A DNA stretch of 13,291 bases, taken from positions 1-13,291 of the forward strand of contig CAZFBR010000084.1 in NCBI GenBank assembly GCA_964517215.1, given 5' to 3'. Below the pieces are notes generated by a model. The model did not search any database and had not been told where the DNA came from. It was given only the letters and a program-made list of their open reading frames with translations. Origin of the DNA: CAZFBR01 sp035353495 [NCBI: uncultured bacterium]. Its GTDB lineage: Bacteria > DAOPZR01. Position 1 is the first letter of the stretch. Each line of letters starts with the position of its first letter. This document shows, one piece after another, positions 5,952-13,291 of the stretch. A program made the position numbers and the translations under genes.

Positions 5952-8900
5952 CGACCGACCGGCAGCAGCGCACCCAGCGGATTGAACCGCTGTTTGCCCT
6001 GGCGGAGGAGCTGGCCCGCGACGATGCCTACCGCTTCGCGGCCGACGGCGTGCCGCCGGCCCGGCACATTGGCGGCCTGCTCTCGGAACCCGAGGTGCGG
6101 CGGCGGGCGATGCAGCTGGCGCAGCTGCCGACGGAAGAATATCAGGCGCTGGCGCTTGACCCGGTTGAGAACAGCCGGCGGCCCGGCGCCCGGGTGCTGA
6201 TCGCCGCGCTGCCAGGTCCGGTGATCCGGCTGATCGAACGCGGGCCGCTGCTGGCGGTGGAAATGGATCTGCGCACGCCCGAGGGCATGCGGCGGGTCGG
6301 GATCATCGCCCAGGAGCGGTCCGTCAACCACGGCGCCTGGTCCCCGGAACATCATCGCCTGGCGGCGGCGCTGGTGCGCGAATTTGCGCAGCTCAAGGCG
6401 CCCATTATCACCCTGATCGACACGCCGGGCGCGGAGGCGGGCGAAGCGGCGAACCTGGCCAACCAGGCGCACAGCATTTCGCAGCTGATCGCGGAAATCG
6501 CGCAGATCGATGTGCCGGTGATCGGCATTGTCATCGGCGCGGGCTATTCCGGCGGCGCCATTCCGCTGGCGACGGCCAATGTGCTGCTGGCGGTGCGCGA
6601 TGGGATCTTTAACACCATCCAGCCGCGCGGACTGGCCAGCATTGCGCGGAAACAGGGGTTGGCGTGGCAGGACTGCGCCCGGCTGGTCGGGGTATCGGCC
6701 TGCGAGCTGTGCCGTCAGGGCTACTGCGACGGGGTGATCGATTTTGTGCCGGGCGAGGACCCGGCGCCGTTCATCCGCGCGGTGACCACGGCCATCGGCG
6801 CCGTCGAGCGGCACGTGCGGCACTTTGCGGCGCAGCAGCCGGAATTTCTTGATCATTATGCGCGCAGCGTCAACCGCTTTCTTGACCCTTCAGTGAAATT
6901 GCGGCGCGTGCAGGGACTCTCAACGCTGACCTACCCGGATCATCCGGCGGCCTATATGAATTATTTCGGCACGGTGTTCCGGTTTGCGCGGTATCTCGGG
7001 CTGCGGCGGCGCCTGCGGCTGACGACGCGCGAACGGTACGCCGCGCTGGCCCATGACGAGCTGCCGGTGGTCCGTACGGCGCAGCGGGGCGGCGGCGACG
7101 GCCAGGCCTTCGCCCGCTGGCTGGCGCGCCCGCTGGCCATCCGTTATGACGACGAGCTGCTGGCGGCATGGCGGGTGTACACCGTCAAGCGGCATGCGCT
7201 GGGCGAACAGCGCGGGACGCTGACCCGGTTCATGTTCGGCAACCCGCGGCAGAACTACCGCCGGGCGCTGCGGCGGCTGACCCTGACCTATGCGTTTCAT
7301 CTGTACAACCTGTGGAAGAGCGAGTCGCGGGAAAATTTCACGCAGCTGATTGCCTGGCTGCGCGAACAGCCGCTGGGGCGGGCGGGTGAATCCCCCGACC
7401 TGACCGTGACGGAGGTGCTCTGCGACGCGGCGGTGCGCGACAGTGTCATCGGCGAAGCGGAGAACCTGCTGCTGTTCGATGCGGTGTACGAGGGTGTGCT
7501 GGCGAACATGCCGACCCTCGCGCGGGCGGTGCTGCGCGACAATGTGATCCCGCATGCCGTCCTCGAAGAACTGCTGGCCCGGACGCTGGCGGCGGCCGGG
7601 GACGGGGACCCGGTGCGGACGGAGCAGCGGTTCTTCCAGTGGTTCGACCAGCTGCGCCAGTTTTCAGCGCGCACCGTCTGGTTGCGCCGGGTGCAGGCGT
7701 GGAAGCTGCCGGCGCATCCGCGCATGGCCCCGCCGCTGCTCACCATGGCGACCCATATCTTTGCGGTGCTGCTGCCGGAATACTGCGCCGCGCGGGCCGG
7801 CGAACGGCCGTATCGCGGGGCGATCAATCCGCGCGACATCGGCATGCGCGACTTCTGGAACCGGCTGGTGGCGGCCTACCAGGACCTGCTGATCAGCGCG
7901 GTGCTGGAGGACGGGCGCCGGCGGTATCCGGTGACGGCGCCGGCGGTGTGCGACCGGTTCTTTGCCGCCTTTTCGGAACTGTTTGCCGAGCTGATGACCG
8001 CCGATCCGGCGCATTTCCCGGGATTTCGCGTGTCGCTGGAACAGGCGCTGGCAAAAGGCATCACGCCCTGCGGCATCATCACCGGGATCGGCACGCTGCG
8101 CGGCGAACCCGGCCGCCGCGTGGGGGTGGTGCTGTCGAACAGCGCCTTCCAGGCGGGCGCATTCGACATGGCCAGCGCGGAGAAATTCTGCCGGCTGCTT
8201 GCCCGCTGCGCGCAGGAGGGGCTGCCGGTGGTCTGCTTTATTTCATCGGGCGGCATGCAGACGAAGGAGGGGGCGGGCGCGCTCTTTTCCATGCCGCTGA
8301 TCAATGACCGGCTGACCCGGTTCATTCGCGATCATGAACTGCCGGTTATCTGCTTCGGCTACGGCGACTGCACGGGCGGGGCGCAGGCGAGTTTTGTCAC
8401 GCATCCGCTGGTGCAGACCTACTACTGGTCGGGGACCAATATGCCTTTTGCCGGCCAGGTCGTGGTGCCTGCGCACCTGCCGCGGCAGGCGACGCTGTCA
8501 AATTACCTGTCGCAGGTCGAGGGCGCCATGCGCGGCCTGGTCCGGCACCCGTTTTTTGCCGAGCTCGACGAACAGCTGCGCGCCATCGACCCGGAGATCC
8601 CGGTGGCGCAGACCACGGTGGAGGAAGTGATCGGCCGGGTCATTCGCTGGGATCTGCTGCCGGTCGCCGCCCCGGGCGAGGACCTGCCGGGCGAGGAGCA
8701 GGTACCGTGCCGTCCCTTCCGCCGGGTGCTGATCCATGCGCGCGGCTGCGCGGCGGTCAAGCTGACAGCGGGCGCGCAGGCGGCGGGCCTGGAGGTGGTG
8801 CTGGTGCAGTCGGATGCGGATATGCGCTCGGTGGCGGCAGGCATGCTGCGTCCGGAGCGCGACCGGCTGGTCTGCCTCGGCGGGAATACCCCGGCGGAAA

Positions 8901-10456
8901 GCTACCTGAACGCGATGAGTGTGATCCGCATTGCGGAGCGCACCGGTGCGGAAGCGCTGCACCCGGGGATCGGGTTCCTGTCGGAAAGCCCGGATTTTGC
9001 CGGGCTGGTGCGCCGGCACGGACGGGTGTTTGTCGGGCCGCGCGTCAGCAGCATGGAACTCATGGGGAACAAGGCCAATGCCATCGCCACGGCGCGGGCG
9101 CTCGACATCCCCGTGGTGCCGGGGAGCCACGGCATTGTCACTGCGGTGACGGCGGCGGCGGAGATTGCGGCGGCAGTCGGCTATCCCGTGCTGCTCAAGG
9201 CGGTGTTCGGCGGCGGCGGGAAGGGGATTGCCCGGGCGGAGAACGAGCGGGAACTGCGCGACAAATTCGCCACCATCTCCGCAGAGGCGCTGAGCGCGTT
9301 CGGCAACGGCGACATGTACCTGGAAAAATGCGTGGTGTCGCTGCGGCATATCGAAGTGCAGCTGCTGCGCGACAGCGCGGGTGTGACCAGGGTGCTGGGC
9401 CTGCGCGACTGCAGCGTCCAGCGCAACAACCAGAAGGTGATCGAGGAATCGGGTTCGACCATGCTGCCGGACCGCCTGCGCGCCGACGCGCTGCGCTGGG
9501 CGGCGGCGATTGCGGACCGGGTGGAGTATCTGGGGGCGGGCACCGTCGAATTCATCTACGACCTGGCGGCGGACGCGCTCTATTTCATGGAAATGAACAC
9601 GCGCCTGCAGGTCGAACATCCGGTGACGGAACTGACCAGCGGGGCGGATATTGTCGGGGCGCAGTACGCCATTGCCGCGGGCGGCAGCATCGCCGCCCTG
9701 CAGCCGCGCGCGGACGGCTATGCCATTGAACTGCGGATCAACGCCGAGCGGCCGACCCTGACGGACGGCGGACTGCGCTTTGCGCCCAATGCGGGGACGG
9801 TAACGGCGTACGATTTTCCGGACGAATCGGGGATCACCGTGCTCAGTGCGGTGCGCGCGGGGTCGGTGGTATCGCCCTTTTACGACAGCATGCTGGTCCA
9901 GCTCATAGCCCACGGATCCGACCGCGCGACGGTCATTGACACCCTGACCCGGTACCTTGACCGGGTGCGCCTCGAAGGGGTGGGGACCAACCTGGCGCTG
10001 CTGCGTGCCATCCTCGGGGATGATCAGTACCGCGGTGGAACGTACGACACGGCCTATCTGCCCGGACTGCTTGCCCGGCTCGATGCGGCCGCGCTCATCG
10101 CGGCGACGGAACGCGATGCGGCGCTGGCGGCGGTGACGGGCGGGCGCGACCGGCTGGTGATCGGCGACAGCGGCGAACTGAAGGTGCTGGCGCCGCGGGC
10201 GGGCATATTCTACCGCAGCCCGTCGCCGGGCGAGCCCGATCTGGTGCAGGAGGGCGCGACGCTGGCGCTGGAGCAGCCGCTCGGCCTGCTGGAAGTGATG
10301 AAGACCTTTACCCCGCTGACGCTGGCGTCGTACAATGCGGCGGGTGAGGAATGCTATCCGCCGGGCGACTATCGCGTGGTGAGCATCAGCGCGAGTTCGG
10401 GCCAGCAGGTGAATCCCGGCGATCTGCTGATGATCGTCTGCCCGGTTGCCGGATGA
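5948..10456 (+). CDS. Single-chain acyl-CoA carboxylase (CT-alpha, CT-beta, biotin carboxylase, biotin carrier)
   Basis: The 1502-residue protein combines all the functions of a biotin-dependent acyl-CoA carboxylase, which makes malonyl-CoA (or a homologue) from acyl-CoA, bicarbonate and ATP. Residues about 90-290 are AccA-like, with DTPGAEAG (158-165) and the oxyanion motif GYSGGA (199-204). Residues about 300-690 have no motif I recognise. Residues about 700-910 are AccD-like: SSGGMQTKEG (766-775) and YGDCTGGAQ (805-813), with no zinc-finger cysteines. Residues 921-1390 are biotin carboxylase: HPGIGFLSE, K1084 with GGGGKG (1088-1093), K1163 in QRNNQK, E1201, and EMNTRLQVEHP (1215-1225). The carrier domain carries biotin-lysine K1452 in EVMKTF. 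All visible catalytic residues are kept. Substrate chain length cannot be judged from sequence. It overlaps the upstream gene by 4 bases and has no clear ribosome binding site of its own. Confidence 0.93.
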   Translation: MTTDRQQRTQRIEPLFALAEELARDDAYRFAADGVPPARHIGGLLSEPEVRRRAMQLAQLPTEEYQALALDPVENSRRPGARVLIAALPGPVIRLIERGPLLAVEMDLRTPEGMRRVGIIAQERSVNHGAWSPEHHRLAAALVREFAQLKAPIITLIDTPGAEAGEAANLANQAHSISQLIAEIAQIDVPVIGIVIGAGYSGGAIPLATANVLLAVRDGIFNTIQPRGLASIARKQGLAWQDCARLVGVSACELCRQGYCDGVIDFVPGEDPAPFIRAVTTAIGAVERHVRHFAAQQPEFLDHYARSVNRFLDPSVKLRRVQGLSTLTYPDHPAAYMNYFGTVFRFARYLGLRRRLRLTTRERYAALAHDELPVVRTAQRGGGDGQAFARWLARPLAIRYDDELLAAWRVYTVKRHALGEQRGTLTRFMFGNPRQNYRRALRRLTLTYAFHLYNLWKSESRENFTQLIAWLREQPLGRAGESPDLTVTEVLCDAAVRDSVIGEAENLLLFDAVYEGVLANMPTLARAVLRDNVIPHAVLEELLARTLAAAGDGDPVRTEQRFFQWFDQLRQFSARTVWLRRVQAWKLPAHPRMAPPLLTMATHIFAVLLPEYCAARAGERPYRGAINPRDIGMRDFWNRLVAAYQDLLISAVLEDGRRRYPVTAPAVCDRFFAAFSELFAELMTADPAHFPGFRVSLEQALAKGITPCGIITGIGTLRGEPGRRVGVVLSNSAFQAGAFDMASAEKFCRLLARCAQEGLPVVCFISSGGMQTKEGAGALFSMPLINDRLTRFIRDHELPVICFGYGDCTGGAQASFVTHPLVQTYYWSGTNMPFAGQVVVPAHLPRQATLSNYLSQVEGAMRGLVRHPFFAELDEQLRAIDPEIPVAQTTVEEVIGRVIRWDLLPVAAPGEDLPGEEQVPCRPFRRVLIHARGCAAVKLTAGAQAAGLEVVLVQSDADMRSVAAGMLRPERDRLVCLGGNTPAESYLNAMSVIRIAERTGAEALHPGIGFLSESPDFAGLVRRHGRVFVGPRVSSMELMGNKANAIATARALDIPVVPGSHGIVTAVTAAAEIAAAVGYPVLLKAVFGGGGKGIARAENERELRDKFATISAEALSAFGNGDMYLEKCVVSLRHIEVQLLRDSAGVTRVLGLRDCSVQRNNQKVIEESGSTMLPDRLRADALRWAAAIADRVEYLGAGTVEFIYDLAADALYFMEMNTRLQVEHPVTELTSGADIVGAQYAIAAGGSIAALQPRADGYAIELRINAERPTLTDGGLRFAPNAGTVTAYDFPDESGITVLSAVRAGSVVSPFYDSMLVQLIAHGSDRATVIDTLTRYLDRVRLEGVGTNLALLRAILGDDQYRGGTYDTAYLPGLLARLDAAALIAATERDAALAAVTGGRDRLVIGDSGELKVLAPRAGIFYRSPSPGEPDLVQEGATLALEQPLGLLEVMKTFTPLTLASYNAAGEECYPPGDYRVVSISASSGQQVNPGDLLMIVCPVAG

Positions 10457-10567
10457 CGGCTGCTGCCGGCATTGCTCGGGATGGCGACAAACCCCATTGA
10501 CGAACCGGCAAGGCCGCGGCAACTGCCGGGGTGGCGCGCAGCGCTGGTGTGGCGAGGAGGCATTGTG

Positions 10568-11620
10568 ATGCGAACGATCGCGGTACTGTTGGTACTGCTC
10601 CTGTCGACGGCGGCGGCGGACGAGCTTGACTGCCCGTACTTCAGCGCGCTGCCGAATTACGAACGCGCGGGCGATGAAAACCGGGAGCATGCCGCCTATC
10701 GTTTTGGTGCGGACAGCACCGCGACAACAGTCACGGGCCGGCTCTGGCGGGTGCGGCATACGGCAGCGATCGGGGCAGTTCCCGCCACTGCGCTGCAGAT
10801 CCGGCGCCATTATGCCGCTGCCCTGCACGAACTGGGCGGTGCGGTACGGTACGAGGGACCGGGGACGGGTGAACCGGGCGGAGCCGCCCTGCTGACGGGC
10901 ATGGCGGTCTGTGACGGCAGCGAATTGTGGCTGGAAGTGCAGCCGGAAACTAATGGCGCGGGGTATTGGCTTACTGTCGTTGCGCGCGGGGTGATGCCGG
11001 TGACGCCGCCGCAGACGAGCGTGTCGGCAGCAGCACCGTCGGCGGCAGCTGAGACCGCAGCGGCTCGTCCGCCGGCTGTGGCGACCACGCTTGCCGCATC
11101 AGGGTCGGCATCTGCGCCCGCAGCGATGCAAACGACGGCAGTGCCGGCAGCGCCTGCGGGTATGCCGGCCGCAGTGCCGCCGGCTGCGGCAGTGCAATCA
11201 CCAGCAGCGCCTGCGGGCACACTGGCAGTAGCGCCGCCGGTCGCGGCGGCACACGAAACCTGGCGGTCGGCGCTGGCAACGCAAGGCTATATCAATGTGT
11301 ATATCAACTTCGAAGTGAACAAAGCGGTGATCCGCCCGGAGTATCGCAGTGTGATCGATACCATCGCTGCGCTGCTGCAGGCGGATACAACCATTGAGCT
11401 TTCCATCGAGGGGCATACGGACAATACCGGTGACTCCGCAGCCAATCGCGTCCTGTCGCTGAATCGGGCCAAGGCGGTGTGGCAGGCGCTGATCAGTCGC
11501 GGGATTGATTTCCGCCGGCTGATTTATTTCGGCTGGGGCCAGGACAAACCGATTGCGGATAATCGCACCGCAGAGGGCCAGCTACTGAACCGCCGGGTCG
11601 AGCTGGTCAAGCGCCGATAA
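10568..11620 (+). CDS. OmpA-family envelope protein with a DUF4892-like N-terminal domain
   Basis: The 350-residue product starts at ATG 10568, with AGGAGG 7 bases upstream. A signal peptide covers residues 1-17 (ending STAAA). There is no lipobox cysteine, so it is not a lipoprotein. Residues about 20-142 resemble the domain found before OmpA domains in many proteobacterial proteins: an initial D-x-P, then LQIRRHYAAALHELGGAVRYEG, then ELWLEVQPETNGAGYWLTVV. An Ala/Pro-rich linker spans 143-230. The C-terminal OmpA domain (about 238-350) has INFEVNKAVIRPE, EGHTDNTG (281-288) and LSLNRAKAV (297-304). D285 and R300 are at the spacing of the OmpA residues that hold the diaminopimelate of peptidoglycan. 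It should sit in the periplasm and tether to the cell wall. It follows the carboxylase by 111 bases and may be co-transcribed; no convincing promoter was found in that gap. Confidence 0.92.
   Translation: MRTIAVLLVLLLSTAAADELDCPYFSALPNYERAGDENREHAAYRFGADSTATTVTGRLWRVRHTAAIGAVPATALQIRRHYAAALHELGGAVRYEGPGTGEPGGAALLTGMAVCDGSELWLEVQPETNGAGYWLTVVARGVMPVTPPQTSVSAAAPSAAAETAAARPPAVATTLAASGSASAPAAMQTTAVPAAPAGMPAAVPPAAAVQSPAAPAGTLAVAPPVAAAHETWRSALATQGYINVYINFEVNKAVIRPEYRSVIDTIAALLQADTTIELSIEGHTDNTGDSAANRVLSLNRAKAVWQALISRGIDFRRLIYFGWGQDKPIADNRTAEGQLLNRRVELVKRR
11148..11261 (+). repeat. Two imperfect 57-base repeats in the OmpA linker
   Basis: The sequence CAGCGCCTGCGGG occurs at 11148-11160 and again at 11205-11217, a period of 57 bases or 19 codons. 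It encodes two Ala/Pro-rich units beginning AAPAG. The second unit is diverged. It probably arose by tandem duplication in low-complexity linker DNA and changes only linker length. Confidence 0.6.
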
Positions 11621-11688
11621 CGGGGCAATGCCGGTGGTGATGGTCCCCGGCAGCCGGAGCATGCCTGCGGACAGGAAGTGCAGCGTTT

Positions 11689-11717
11689 TTGACCGCGTGA
11701 GTGAAAACGGATAGAAT
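11689..11717 (+). promoter_or_regulatory. Strong sigma-70-type promoter of the SxtJ/carbamoyltransferase pair
   Basis: TTGACC (11689-11694) and TAGAAT (11712-11717) are spaced by 17 bases, each 5/6 to consensus. Transcription would begin near 11724, about 21 bases before the ATG at 11745. Confidence 0.8.
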
Positions 11718-11731
11718 TTGCCGTCGGCAAA
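11717..11731. promoter_or_regulatory. Inverted repeat at the transcription start (possible operator)
   Basis: TTTGCCG (11717-11723) and CGGCAAA (11725-11731) are perfect inverted arms around a single central T. The element touches the last base of the -10 and is centred on the expected start site, where a repressor would block initiation. One base between the arms is too few for an RNA hairpin loop without opening pairs, so a DNA-binding site is the better reading. Confidence 0.45.
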
Positions 11732-11744
11732 AATCAGAAGGATC

Positions 11745-12182
11745 ATGGCGGGTGGTATGGCAGCGGTGAAGGCAACGATAAGGGAATTGCGGGGGTTTGG
11801 GCTCGGACTGGGCGGCATTCTGCTGGTGCTGGCGGTGCTGATGTGCTGGCGCGGCATGGCCCACGACGGATCACGGTGGCGCTACGGGGTTGCGGTTGCC
11901 GCCGGCAGCGGCGCCCTGTTGTTCCTGACCGCCGGAGCGGTTGCGCCGGCCGTGTTGGGGCCGGTGTACCGGTGGTGGCTGCCCAGGGCGCAGCGCTGCG
12001 GCGAGATCCAGACCCAGGTGCTGTTGTTCATTGTCTTCTGGGGGGTGTTCGGGCCGGTGGCAATCCTGCGCAAGCTGGCCGGGGCGGATGACCTGCGGCT
12101 CAAGCACCGGCCGCGCGACACCTATTTTACTCCGAAGAAGCCGGAACCGGTGACGATCGCATCCTGCCGGCGGCAGTTCTGA
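11745..12182 (+). CDS. SxtJ-family small membrane protein
   Basis: The 145-residue product has two hydrophobic segments near residues 20-35 and 48-75 and a third near 97-112. The pattern is LRGFGLGLG then WRG near the N-terminus, AVAPAVLGPVYRWW in the middle, FGPVAILRKLAGADDLRLKHRPRDTYF near the end. It matches the SxtJ family named from saxitoxin gene clusters, which is typically about 130-150 residues and usually encoded next to a NodU/CmcH carbamoyltransferase, as here. Its molecular role is not established; an accessory or partner role for the transferase is inferred from that neighbourhood. The start at 11745 has AGAAGGA just upstream with very short spacing, so ATG 11757 is an alternative. 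The next gene starts 1 base after its stop. Confidence 0.85.
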   Translation: MAGGMAAVKATIRELRGFGLGLGGILLVLAVLMCWRGMAHDGSRWRYGVAVAAGSGALLFLTAGAVAPAVLGPVYRWWLPRAQRCGEIQTQVLLFIVFWGVFGPVAILRKLAGADDLRLKHRPRDTYFTPKKPEPVTIASCRRQF

Positions 12183-12183
12183 C

Positions 12184-13291
12184 ATGAACATCCTCGGCCT
12201 CTCCTGTTTCTATCACGACGCCGCCGCCTGCCTGATCGTTGACGGAAAAATCGTCGCTGCGGCGCAGGAGGAGCGGTTCACGCGCAAACGGCACGATCCG
12301 GAATTCCCGACGCTGGCGGTGCAGTATTGCCTCAGGCAGGCGGGCCTGACCGTAAGGGACCTCGATTATGTCGGCTTCTACGACAAGCCGCTGATCAAGT
12401 TCGAGCGCCTGCTGCAGACCTATCTCGCGGTATGGCCGAAGGGGTGGGAATCGTTCCGACTGGCCATGCCCGACTGGCTGAAGCGCAAGATCAGGATCCC
12501 GCAGGTCATCCGCCAGGAGTTGGGCTATGCGGGCGAGGTGCTGATGATCGAACATCATCTCGCGCATGCGGCCTCGACGTTTTTCTGCTCGCCCTTCAGC
12601 GAGGCGGCGGTGCTGACGGTGGACGGGGTCGGGGAATGGGCGACGACCACGGCGGGGGTGGGCGAGGGGAACACCCTGGCGCTCACCAAGGAGATCAATT
12701 TTCCGCATTCGCTCGGCCTGCTCTATTCGGCGTTCACCTATTACCTCGGGTTTAAGGTCAATTCGGCGGAGTACAAGGTGATGGGGCTGGCGCCCTACGG
12801 CAAACCGGTGTATTACGACCGGATCATGGACCGCATGATCAAGGTCGCGCCCGACGGGTCGTACTGGATGGACCAGCAATATTTTGCCTATACGCACGGA
12901 CTGGTGATGACCTCGCCGGCATTTGCCGAGGTGATGGGCGGCCTGCCGCTGCCGGCGGAGAGCAAGCCGGGCCAGCGTGAAATGGATATCGCCGCGTCGC
13001 TGCAGCAGGTGACGGACGAGATCATGGTGAAGCTGGCGACCTCACTGCGGCAGGAGACCGGAAAGCGGAACCTGTGCCTGGCGGGCGGGGTGGCGCTGAA
13101 CTGCACGGCAAACGCAAAGATCATGGCGGCGAAGCTGTACGACGGCATCTATATCAAGCCGGCGGCGGGTGATGCGGGCGGGGCGATGGGCGTGGCGCTG
13201 TACATCGACCACGCGCTCCTGCAGACGCCGCGCGGGCCGGGCCTGAATGACGTCTATCTCGGCCCGGAATTCAGCGACGCGGAGATCGGGC
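12184..13291 (+). CDS. NodU/CmcH-family carbamoyltransferase, N-terminal 369 codons (cut by window edge)
   Basis: These enzymes transfer a carbamoyl group from carbamoyl phosphate, via carbamoyl-AMP, to a hydroxyl of an acceptor such as Nod factors, antibiotics or glycans. The open frame begins with MNILGLSCFYHDAAACLIVDGKIVAAAQEERFTRKRHD, with key residues H11-D12-A13-A14 in the kinase-like fold. It contains EHHLAHAAS (123-131), the metal-binding His motif, and DGVGEW after it. Next come FPHSLGLLYSAFTYYLGF and EYKVMGLAPYG. GGVALNCTAN (301-310) and PAAGDAGGAMGVAL follow, which are the C-terminal half of the large domain. The family is usually 550-620 residues, so about 200 are missing to the right. 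The acceptor cannot be told. It is co-transcribed with the SxtJ gene, with weak ribosome binding and likely translational coupling. Confidence 0.95.
   Translation, partial: MNILGLSCFYHDAAACLIVDGKIVAAAQEERFTRKRHDPEFPTLAVQYCLRQAGLTVRDLDYVGFYDKPLIKFERLLQTYLAVWPKGWESFRLAMPDWLKRKIRIPQVIRQELGYAGEVLMIEHHLAHAASTFFCSPFSEAAVLTVDGVGEWATTTAGVGEGNTLALTKEINFPHSLGLLYSAFTYYLGFKVNSAEYKVMGLAPYGKPVYYDRIMDRMIKVAPDGSYWMDQQYFAYTHGLVMTSPAFAEVMGGLPLPAESKPGQREMDIAASLQQVTDEIMVKLATSLRQETGKRNLCLAGGVALNCTANAKIMAAKLYDGIYIKPAAGDAGGAMGVALYIDHALLQTPRGPGLNDVYLGPEFSDAEIG

Noticed and set aside
10497-10525. TTGACG at 10497 as a separate promoter for the OmpA-family gene
   Set aside because: The hexamer 17 bases downstream is CAACTG, which does not resemble a -10. 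Readthrough from the carboxylase is more likely.
8498-10828. A 776-codon open frame on the minus strand, antisense to the carboxylase
   Set aside because: The plus strand here encodes clear biotin carboxylase motifs. The antisense translation is an Arg/His/Gln-rich string with no domain, as expected from GC-rich codon use on the opposite strand.
11621-11688. A terminator after the OmpA-family gene
   Set aside because: Only a 6-bp stem with a 12-base loop (TGCCGG/CCGGCA) is visible, and the nearest T run is about 40 bases further on and belongs to the next promoter. No intrinsic terminator can be supported.
1-13291. Mobile elements, CRISPR arrays, tRNA or rRNA genes
   Set aside because: No transposase or integrase motifs, no regularly spaced direct repeats and no tRNA- or rRNA-like sequence were found. 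The only repeats are internal coding duplications at 2229-2768 and 11148-11261.

Overview
The window is GC-rich, gene-dense bacterial chromosome, probably from a Gram-negative organism. The grounds for Gram-negative are an OmpA-family peptidoglycan-anchoring protein with a signal peptide, pseudopilin and type II secretion ATPase-like fragments, and a SxtJ/carbamoyltransferase pair. The phylum cannot be fixed from sequence alone. Housekeeping sigma-70-type promoters of good quality are visible (TTGACR-17-TACACT or TAGAAT forms). There is no rRNA, tRNA, CRISPR array or insertion sequence.

Layout. Positions 1-429 (minus) hold the first 143 codons of a tryptophan synthase beta chain gene (trpB) with its own promoter. 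A divergent gap leads to a small DUF5610-like protein (745-1314, plus) that ends at a perfect 13-bp hairpin terminator. Facing it (1614-2828, minus) is an exported caspase-fold protease-like protein with a duplicated beta-repeat region. Positions 2893-4409 look like a decay or rearrangement zone: a remnant of a GspE/PilB-type ATPase lies in frame with the C-terminal part of a membrane-TPR protein, followed by a three-helix membrane protein whose C-terminus resembles the type II secretion pseudopilin GspG.

Positions 4551-11620 form a co-directional set. First is a polytopic GT-C-like membrane protein, possibly made from a leaderless transcript. It overlaps by ATGA a 1502-residue single-chain acyl-CoA carboxylase (carboxyltransferase alpha-like, a long unassigned helical region, carboxyltransferase beta-like, biotin carboxylase, biotin carrier). 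An OmpA-domain lipid-independent cell-envelope protein follows. A new strong promoter at 11689-11717 then drives a SxtJ-family membrane protein and a NodU/CmcH-type carbamoyltransferase that runs off the right edge.

The genes do not make one obvious pathway. The best-supported functional units are the coupled membrane protein plus carboxylase pair and the SxtJ plus carbamoyltransferase pair, the latter expected to carbamoylate a secondary metabolite or envelope glycan. The most unusual items are the one-polypeptide carboxylase, the GspE/TPR chimera and the exported caspase-like protein.
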